Below, in pieces: positions 58,138 to 64,000 of a stretch of DNA of 64,000 bases (the first letter of the stretch is position 1; every line of letters begins with the position of its first letter). The stretch covers positions 1,821,501 through 1,885,500 of the forward strand of contig NZ_CP031963.1 in NCBI RefSeq assembly GCF_003443675.1, read 5' to 3'. Source of the stretch: Aquimarina sp. BL5 (GTDB lineage Bacteria; Bacteroidota; Bacteroidia; Flavobacteriales; Flavobacteriaceae). The notes below the pieces were generated by a model, which was not told the origin of the DNA, searched no databases, and saw nothing but the letters and a program-made list of their open reading frames with translations. The position numbers and the translations under genes were made by a program.

Positions 58138-58748
58138 AATTCTTTTATTTGATTATATCGGGTATCGCTTTTTATCAATTTAGTTAATTGTGATTTACAA
58201 TTAAAAATACGTTGTCTCACTACATTATCTGTATTATATCCTAGTTTTTCCATGATATCTTTATAAGGTACTTTCTGAAAAAACAATTGTAATAATTGCT
58301 TACAATTATCAGACAGTTCGGTTAATTTCTCTTGAAACAGCTCCCACTTTTCTTGTTCTAAAGTTGCCATGGTCATGTCTTCTGCTTCTTTAGAGTGTTC
58401 CATAACCTCATCATTTGTTACTATCCTTTTTTGTTTATTTAGCTCTCTACGCCATAAATTTCTACAAACTATATAGAAATAAGCACTAAAAGAGCTTTCT
58501 ATCACAAAGGGTTTTACCTTATATCTGGCGATTAATTGCATCAACGCTTTCTGAAAAACATCCTCTGCATCTGCAATATCTCCATTATTAGCAAGGACAA
58601 AACTTCTTATTTTAGGAAACTCTTTTCTATAGAGGTCTTGTATAAGCTTCGTATCCCCCGTAACAAGCTGTTTAAGTTGATCTTTTTCAGTTATCTGCAT
58701 TAAGATATCTTTAACTATTTGATTTTTTTTACTTTTGCGTGGTAACAT
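58134..58748 (-). CDS. ECF-type sigma-70 family RNA polymerase sigma factor
   Basis: 204-residue group 4 sigma factor. Region 2 is seen at DAEDVFQKALMQLIARYKVKPF and FSAYFYIVCRNLWRRELNKQK (the -10 recognition/melting helices), and region 4 at LSDNCKQLLQLFFQKVPYKDIMEKLGY with NVVRQRIFNCKSQLTKLI as the recognition helix. Start is ATG 58748; a second Met at 58700 (MQITEKDQ) is possible. Its stop overlaps the following TPR-membrane protein. Divergent, with a 54-nt gap, from the lipoprotein/CHAT operon; it may control that operon. Confidence 0.9.
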   Translation of the reverse strand: MLPRKSKKNQIVKDILMQITEKDQLKQLVTGDTKLIQDLYRKEFPKIRSFVLANNGDIADAEDVFQKALMQLIARYKVKPFVIESSFSAYFYIVCRNLWRRELNKQKRIVTNDEVMEHSKEAEDMTMATLEQEKWELFQEKLTELSDNCKQLLQLFFQKVPYKDIMEKLGYNTDNVVRQRIFNCKSQLTKLIKSDTRYNQIKEL

Positions 58749-58802
58749 TTATTAGGTTAGGGAAACATACTAATAAATATATAAACAAAAAAAGATTTAA
58801 GA

Positions 58803-59300
58803 ATGAAAAAAATCACACTACTATTAGTAGCCGCAGTCTTTGCTATTGGAATACAAAGCTGTTCGACAGATGAAATCGGAATTGAAGAGGAAGCATTACA
58901 GGAAAATCCGGAAATGAAATTCAATAATATGATAGAAGGTCCAACTTCCTATTGTGATCTATTTGTAATGTATCCAAGTACTATGAGCTCTTATGATCGA
59001 GATGTATTTAGATTTCAACATATTAATACTACAGAATCGTTTGGAAATTTCACTTATGTTACTACTGAATGTTCAGACATAGAAATCTGGAACGTAGATT
59101 GTTCTAAAATTCCCACACAATATAATGGTAACAGTGTCGAAGGTTCTACTGCTGTTTATCAAGGTAAGAACCCCGAAGATTCAGCAGTGGACGATGATGA
59201 TAATTCACCTATTGATAGCTCGAATCCTTCTAATTATATTTATTTAGAAGGTAATATTATGGATTGTAATACTATTTTACAACTAATCAATCATCAATAA
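58803..59300 (+). CDS. Hypothetical lipoprotein of the CHAT operon
   Basis: 165 residues, lipobox IGIQSC (Cys 20) followed by STDEIG, whose acidic pair resembles flavobacterial surface-export signals. The mature part has four further Cys (YCDLF, TECSD, VDCSK, MDCNT) that could form two disulphides, and an acidic insert (DDDDNSP). I do not recognise a family. It is 17 nt before the CHAT gene and begins 54 nt from the divergent sigma factor, so it is likely the first gene of that transcript and could be a sensor or a substrate of the protease (inference). Confidence 0.7.
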   Translation: MKKITLLLVAAVFAIGIQSCSTDEIGIEEEALQENPEMKFNNMIEGPTSYCDLFVMYPSTMSSYDRDVFRFQHINTTESFGNFTYVTTECSDIEIWNVDCSKIPTQYNGNSVEGSTAVYQGKNPEDSAVDDDDNSPIDSSNPSNYIYLEGNIMDCNTILQLINHQ

Positions 59301-59317
59301 AATTATAATTTAATTAA

Positions 59318-62029
59318 TTGAAAAAGTATATCCTCTTTTTATTTTATATCCTGGCGATGAATGTTCATTGTCAGGATATTTCTTTTGCTTTAGACTCTAT
59401 TCATAAAAGCCCGGGTACAGATCACAGTAAACTTAAAGTATATTATGAACTTTTAAATTTCTACAAGGAACAAAAAAACTATACACAATTGGGCTATGAC
59501 GCACATTTATTGGCTAAATGGATATTAAGAGAAAACGATAGACCACTAGCTGTTAAAATTGTTAAGATGGCATATGAAGCCAGAGAAAAAGCAGACCCAT
59601 ATGATCCAGAGTTATTAAAAAGAAGTTATTTTAACTATGCAAATTACAATAGAACCTTAGGAAATTTAGAAATTGCCATAAAATATTTTAAAAAAGTTAT
59701 AGAAGTGAGTACAACCGACTTTCTTAAAGGACGAACTTATATACTAATTGGAAGATGTTATGAAAGCTTAGAAGACTTATATAAATCAATAGAATTTCAA
59801 AACAAGGCTTTTCAGTATTTAAAAAACAAAAAATATATTATAGAAAACCACATACATATAGGTATAACTTATACTAATATTCGAAATAAAATTAGCAATA
59901 AAAAGGCAATTGATCATTTGTTAATTTCTGACTCATTATTGCTAAAAAGTAAAAAACAGTATCCTTTTAAACGTTATCAGGTGTATAATCGGTTAGCAAA
60001 TCTATATCAAAAAGGAGCAGGAACTGTTGATATAAAAAAAGGATTTGATTATTACAATAAAGCACTAACATTGGTTATCAATAATGATTATACAATCGAA
60101 TTACCTCACATAAATTATAACATAGGCGTTTCTTATATAGAAATAGACTCCGTGCTTTCTAGACATCATCTTAATCAAGCGTTATTACATACCACAAAAG
60201 ATGATCCCTTTTTACCCATTATATATGCTGGATTTGGATATGATGCTAAGCAAAATAAAGAGTACTATGAGGCACAAGAATATTTCCGGAAATCCTTTTC
60301 CTTATTTTTTAACACAAAAACCCCAGATATCTATTGGTTACCTAAGACAAAACATATGAAGGTTTTAGATGACAAAGCCTATTTCTTAGAATTATTAAAA
60401 AGAAAAATGCATACGTGGATATTAATGGGAAAAAGAGAGGATAGTTTAAAATATTATCAACAAGCTATTCTTACTGCATATACCTGTAATGCCCTAATAG
60501 ATTTTCTTTTAAAGGAAGATATTTCACAGGAATCAAAGTTATTCTGGAGAAGCTTAGCTTCCGAGATATACATTATAGCTTTAGATGCCTGTCACGCAAG
60601 TAATAATGTAAAGGATGCCTTTTATTTTATGGAAAAAAGCAAAGCTTTATTGTTAATGCAGGATTTAAATAAAATTAAAATAAATATACCAGATAGTATC
60701 ATAGGACAAGAATATTTTTTGAAAAATAAAATAATTAATCTTCAAAATGCGTTGATTGACACAAAAGAAAGTAAAAAAGATTCGATATCCTCACTTCTAT
60801 TAGATAGAAAAACAAAACTCCAAGCTTACAAAGATTCTCTTGCTCCTTTTTATCCAGAATATTTTACATCCACAGAACTTCCTGCTATTATCTCTTTAGA
60901 AGATGTTATATTATCAAATAATGAAATTGTTATTCAATACTCTATGGCAGAACGGGTATATGGTGTCGCGCCAGAAGCTTATGGAATGTTATTATCAAAG
61001 GACAAAAAAAAATTATTTAAAATAGATAGTCTTAAAACGTTTGAGAAAAACATTTATAAATTAAGACAACAATTAAATAGGCCTTTTAGTACCTCCAAAG
61101 AAATTGAAGAATATAAAAAGCTTTCTAATACTATATATAATTCTTTATTCCCGAAAGGAATTAGAAATTATATAAAAAATAAAAAGGTTACCATAATAGG
61201 AGATCATATTCTTAATTATTTCCCATTCGAAGCTCTAGTAACTGATATAGAAAAAAATCTCTATTTAATAGAAGAAACAGAGATTGATTATGACTTATCA
61301 CTTTCGTTTAAAAAACAAAATAACTCGTTTGTAAGAAAAACAAATAGAGATTTTCTCGGGATAGCACCGGTTGAATTCCCTGACAAACTAATTAGTTTAT
61401 CTAAAAGTTTAGAAGAAATCTCTTATGCTAATAGTTATTATGATGGAGAATTATTAAGTCTAGATAAAGCTACCAAAGAAAACTTTAAAAAAGAAATTTA
61501 TAAATACAAAATAGTACATTTAGCGACTCACGCGGATGCCTCTGATAGCTTGAATCCCTGGATTGCTTTTAGAGATAAAAAACTATATCACCTAGAATTA
61601 AACACCCTGAAAAACAATGCTGATTTAGTAGTACTCAGTGCTTGTAACACCTCATTAGGAGAAGTTCGTCGAGGAGAAGGCGTATTGAGCCTTGCCCGCG
61701 GATTTTTTAAATCCGGAGCCAAATCAGTGATTCCGTCATTATGGAGCACCAATGATAAAGCAACCGCCACGATCACTTCTGATTTTTATAAAAACCTTAG
61801 CGAAGGACAAACCAAATCTGCAGCTTTACGAACCGCAAAGCTTAACTATCTACACAACAATACCGATGCAGAGGCTTCTCCTCATTATTGGGCATCGTTA
61901 GTCCTAATCGGTGATAGTGGGACTTTGTTACCACAATCTAATAATTTGTTGTTTTTGTGGATTGGGTTGGGGATCGTTTTAGCTTTAGTTATTTTATATA
62001 AACTTTTCTTGAAAAAGAAAAAGCAATGA
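59318..62029 (+). CDS. TPR-CHAT domain protein (caspase-like), membrane-anchored
   Basis: 903 residues. The start is TTG 59318, which directly opens a good signal peptide (MKKYILFLFYILAMNVHC); no ATG serves better. Residues ~30-480 are TPR-like helices (FNYANYNRTLGNLEIAIKYF, IGRCYESLEDLYKSIEFQNK). The CHAT peptidase domain spans ~600-868 with the catalytic His in VHLATHADAS (His 738) and Cys in LSACNTSLGEVRRGEGVLSL (Cys 776), then AGAKSVIPSLWSTND-type ending (here SGAKSVIPSLWS). A membrane helix (876-896, LFLWIGLGIVLALVILY) and a basic tail KKKKQ end the protein, so CHAT is predicted to be outside the cytoplasm. CHAT proteins are caspase/separase relatives. Target unknown; the neighbouring sigma/anti-sigma pair is the obvious suspect. 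Confidence 0.9.
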   Translation: MKKYILFLFYILAMNVHCQDISFALDSIHKSPGTDHSKLKVYYELLNFYKEQKNYTQLGYDAHLLAKWILRENDRPLAVKIVKMAYEAREKADPYDPELLKRSYFNYANYNRTLGNLEIAIKYFKKVIEVSTTDFLKGRTYILIGRCYESLEDLYKSIEFQNKAFQYLKNKKYIIENHIHIGITYTNIRNKISNKKAIDHLLISDSLLLKSKKQYPFKRYQVYNRLANLYQKGAGTVDIKKGFDYYNKALTLVINNDYTIELPHINYNIGVSYIEIDSVLSRHHLNQALLHTTKDDPFLPIIYAGFGYDAKQNKEYYEAQEYFRKSFSLFFNTKTPDIYWLPKTKHMKVLDDKAYFLELLKRKMHTWILMGKREDSLKYYQQAILTAYTCNALIDFLLKEDISQESKLFWRSLASEIYIIALDACHASNNVKDAFYFMEKSKALLLMQDLNKIKINIPDSIIGQEYFLKNKIINLQNALIDTKESKKDSISSLLLDRKTKLQAYKDSLAPFYPEYFTSTELPAIISLEDVILSNNEIVIQYSMAERVYGVAPEAYGMLLSKDKKKLFKIDSLKTFEKNIYKLRQQLNRPFSTSKEIEEYKKLSNTIYNSLFPKGIRNYIKNKKVTIIGDHILNYFPFEALVTDIEKNLYLIEETEIDYDLSLSFKKQNNSFVRKTNRDFLGIAPVEFPDKLISLSKSLEEISYANSYYDGELLSLDKATKENFKKEIYKYKIVHLATHADASDSLNPWIAFRDKKLYHLELNTLKNNADLVVLSACNTSLGEVRRGEGVLSLARGFFKSGAKSVIPSLWSTNDKATATITSDFYKNLSEGQTKSAALRTAKLNYLHNNTDAEASPHYWASLVLIGDSGTLLPQSNNLLFLWIGLGIVLALVILYKLFLKKKKQ

Positions 62030-62266
62030 TCTACTACTAAAAAACATGTCACGCTGCTTCTTATTATAGATAAAACTATTTAAGTTCAACATATTACCCA
62101 TAGACTTACCAAAACACAATAAAAGTATATAGTATCAACACCTCCTCTTTCTTAACATAATATTAAGAAACAACTTCTATTACAATAACATTAATAATCA
62201 GTAGTAGACATAATATCTGAGTGTCTATAAATGTTCAGAATTTAAATTATTTTAAAATCACAAATC

Positions 62267-62482
62267 ATGAAGAAAAAAAAGTTCGATGGGTTATCCCTAA
62301 ACAAAAATGTGATCTCTAAGCTTAATGGTCTAAGTATCAAAGGAGGTACTTTGATGTCTGCGCAGGACTGTCCAACAGGGGCTTTTAATTGCCCTACAGA
62401 TGATGGACTTATATCAGCCGGTTGCCAAGTTATTAGTAACGAATGTCCCGAAACGGTTATAAGATGCCTACCTAAAGAATAA
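62267..62482 (+). CDS. Small Cys-rich peptide with Gly-Gly leader, RiPP precursor-like
   Basis: 71 residues. The first 27 read like the leaders of Bacteroidota double-glycine RiPP/lanthipeptide precursors: a Lys run, then LSLNKNVISKLNGLSIKGG with the GG at 26-27. The remaining 44 residues have five Cys (35, 42, 53, 60, 67), four of the spacings being 7, 11, 7 and 7 residues, plus seven Ser/Thr, which would suit thioether or disulphide cross-linking. No modification enzyme or exporter is within the window on either side of it as far as 64000. It is followed by a strong terminator and separated by 237 nt from the CHAT gene. Whether it is processed is unproven. Confidence 0.65.
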   Translation: MKKKKFDGLSLNKNVISKLNGLSIKGGTLMSAQDCPTGAFNCPTDDGLISAGCQVISNECPETVIRCLPKE

Positions 62483-62509
62483 GTGAACGAATTAGGTTCA
62501 TTAAAAATA

Positions 62510-62556
62510 GGAAAGGATAGTAATCCATTATTCTATTCTATCCTTTCCTTTCTTTA
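62510..62556 (+). terminator. Intrinsic terminator after the small peptide gene
   Basis: GGAAAGGATAG (62510-62520) pairs exactly with CTATCCTTTCC (62538-62548) over a 17-nt loop, then TTTCTTT. Begins 28 nt after the stop; it marks the end of the peptide transcript. Confidence 0.85.
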
Positions 62557-62864
62557 CCATTTTAAATAAAATCTGACACCTTCAATATAAATATTCCTGT
62601 CAAAAATTGGAAGAAATCAATCTAATTACTGATCAAAAGAGCATATAATAAGAAGAATATGGTCTTAGAAGATTTTGTTAAGGAATCGCAGGTATAAATC
62701 TTACGCTTATAGATTATCTTGCAGATTTCGAAACCAGTTAGATGAGTGTTTTGTGATAAGCTAACACATACTTAGTATTAGAACCTCTATAAATTCACCA
62801 TATCTAATCTTCGCATTTTCAGTATAATTCAGTGATAAAACCATCTGATTTTTATCAAAAAAGC

Positions 62865-62872
62865 TATATTTG
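62865..62872 (+). promoter_or_regulatory. Candidate -7 box for the beta-barrel gene
   Basis: TATATTTG (TAnnTTTG consensus) ends 29 nt before the ATG at 62902. The -33 position shows only T-rich sequence. Confidence 0.4.
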
Positions 62873-62901
62873 CTCCTTCACAAACTCAGATCGTCACACA
62901 C

Positions 62902-64000
62902 ATGAAATCATTATTTTGTTTTATTGTAGGTTTATTTTTTATAGCTACAGTTAGCGCACAAAGTCTTTATGAGGCTGGTTATTTTATTGATAATAATGGT
63001 AAGCGTACAGAATGCCTGATCAAAAAACTCACCTGGAAGAGTAATCCCACAGAATTCGAGTGGAAAAGAACCATATCCTCTAGTTCTAAAACAGAAACTA
63101 TTGAAAACATTAAAGAGTTTGCTGTTGGTGAAGACTATAGATTTAAAAGATACATTCTCCAATTTGATCTAAACGGAGATACTGTTGGAAAATCTACCAA
63201 ATCAAAAGATCCTAATCTTAGATATAAGAAAATATTTCTTAGAACAATCCTTAAAAGTAAAACAACACTATATCAATATTCTGAAAAGGGTGTGCATCGT
63301 TTTTTCTATACAGACCCAAACACCATATATCCTGAGTTACTTTTATACAAAGTATTCTACACTCCAGATGAGACTAAGAAACCCGGAAAAAAAATCATCC
63401 CACAAGAAAACAATACCTATCAGCAACAGTTACAAGAAAAGGTAAATTGCGAAAACCAGGATGTATCTAAACTAACCTACACCCAGCGTGATCTAAAAAG
63501 ATATTTTAAAAAGTATAATGAGTGTAAAGGAAATAAGATCGAATATATCATTCGCAAAAAAATCAATCAAACCAGAATTGGTATTGTAGCGGCTGTTGAT
63601 TTAAGTAGTTTTACTCATAACTCAATAGCGGGAAGTGCTGGAAATGTGAGTTATGAAGATATTTTTGTTCCTAGATATGGAATATTTGTAGAAACGTTTA
63701 TACCGTTTTCTAAAGTAGATTTAAGTTTCTTTTTAGAATCTACTTACAAAGCTTTTACAATGGATGGTCGTGATCTTGCGATCGCCAATAGTGAATTCGA
63801 ACTAGATTATAAAAGTATCAATGTGGCTGTAGGTCCAAGATTCCATATATACTTAAGTTCTAAATTCGAATTATTTCTAGAAGGTGGATTGACTGTAGAT
63901 TTTAATATTGGCACCGAATCTAATGTTTTTGCTGAAAATGAAATAGAAAATACCACAACAGACTATTTTTATGGCGGAGGTATAGGATCAGGACGTTTTA
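62902..64000 (+). CDS. Outer-membrane beta-barrel-like protein (3' end outside window)
   Basis: Open from ATG 62902 to the last base without a stop (366 codons visible). Signal peptide MKSLFCFIVGLFFIATVSAQ. The next ~200 residues are a soluble region opening with SLYEAGYFIDNNGKRTECLIK, a pattern I associate with exported Bacteroidota proteins whose first domain is followed by a porin-like barrel, and it carries lysine-rich stretches and two Cys. From about residue 220 onward alternating strands appear (TRIGIVAAVDLSSF, YGIFVETFIPFSKVDLSFFL, INVAVGPRFHIYL, FELFLEGGLTVDFNIG), typical of an outer-membrane barrel of the PorT/OmpW-like size class. Short frames overlapping it on both strands are not genes. 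Confidence 0.8.
   Translation, partial: MKSLFCFIVGLFFIATVSAQSLYEAGYFIDNNGKRTECLIKKLTWKSNPTEFEWKRTISSSSKTETIENIKEFAVGEDYRFKRYILQFDLNGDTVGKSTKSKDPNLRYKKIFLRTILKSKTTLYQYSEKGVHRFFYTDPNTIYPELLLYKVFYTPDETKKPGKKIIPQENNTYQQQLQEKVNCENQDVSKLTYTQRDLKRYFKKYNECKGNKIEYIIRKKINQTRIGIVAAVDLSSFTHNSIAGSAGNVSYEDIFVPRYGIFVETFIPFSKVDLSFFLESTYKAFTMDGRDLAIANSEFELDYKSINVAVGPRFHIYLSSKFELFLEGGLTVDFNIGTESNVFAENEIENTTTDYFYGGGIGSGRF

Larger units (their letters stand above)
62483..62901 (+). other. 419-bp spacer between the peptide gene and the OMP gene
   Basis: Holds the terminator at 62510-62556 and a TAnnTTTG motif at 62865-62872. Nothing else recognisable: no open frame with coding character, and no repeats. Confidence 0.6.

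Noticed and set aside
62932..63445. Short frames on both strands inside the last gene
   Set aside because: They fall within the long open frame starting at 62902, which has a signal peptide and beta-barrel pattern and runs off the window.

Overview
The window reads as chromosomal DNA of a marine member of the family Flavobacteriaceae (Bacteroidota), possibly close to Aquimarina; the family is well supported and the genus is a guess. Reasons: low G+C, very AT-rich spacers, TAnnTTTG-type promoter motifs, type IX secretion (T9SS) sorting domains of types A and B, TonB-dependent receptors with carboxypeptidase-regulatory N-domains, LytS/LytTR signalling, long NusB, DUF3276, DUF1573, Leu/Glu-type dehydrogenase, DUF4856/imelysin lipoproteins. 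No rRNA, tRNA, CRISPR array, transposase or prophage was found.

Layout. 1-1456: end of an ABC exporter operon. 1483-7482: two tandem T9SS type B adhesin-like proteins sharing a nearly identical ~780-bp 3' end; the second is broken between signal peptide and mature part by a run of nine T. 7562-11262: uvrB, an adenine/adenosine deaminase and a PdxH-type oxidase. 11263-13580: a poorly conserved patch with hairpin-rich DNA, two unrecognised genes and a small pseudogene with three in-frame stops. 13580-17369: a helical orphan protein, formate-tetrahydrofolate ligase and another orphan. 17453-24175: DUF1569 protein, TonB receptor, divergent LytS/LytTR pair, an NAD-dependent reductase and a decayed DUF2306 gene. 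24456-29240: SPFH/Arc pair, Hsp20, TerB-like, DUF1456, an AprA-like methyltransferase. 29490-36385: a LOV-like PAS protein without the photoactive cysteine, then a surface/iron-type cluster (DUF4856 lipoprotein, imelysin lipoprotein, HTTM membrane protein, TonB receptor). 36598-48533: mostly core genes (HMG-CoA lyase, LysE exporter, pyrD, pepT, MscS channel, yajC, nusB, amino-acid dehydrogenase, ABC exporter, DUF3276). 48638-56979: hydrolases, thioredoxin-like, GNAT, DinB-type transferase and a cyclophilin-FKBP fusion.

The most interesting segment is 57340-62482. An ECF sigma factor and a membrane-anchored TPR protein overlapping it by 4 nt (candidate anti-sigma factor) are divergent from a lipoprotein and a 903-residue TPR-CHAT protein with an intact His/Cys dyad, a signal peptide and a C-terminal membrane helix. 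Next comes a 71-residue Cys-rich peptide with a Gly-Gly leader resembling Bacteroidota RiPP precursors. The arrangement suggests (inference) an envelope signalling system in which a caspase-like protease controls a sigma factor by cleavage, perhaps tied to a peptide product. Relevant precedent is the type III-E CRISPR TPR-CHAT protease, which cuts a protein that inhibits an ECF sigma factor; here there is no CRISPR component and the CHAT domain is predicted to sit outside the inner membrane.

Terminators were called only where a strong stem is visible. Promoter calls are motif matches in AT-rich DNA and are weak evidence.
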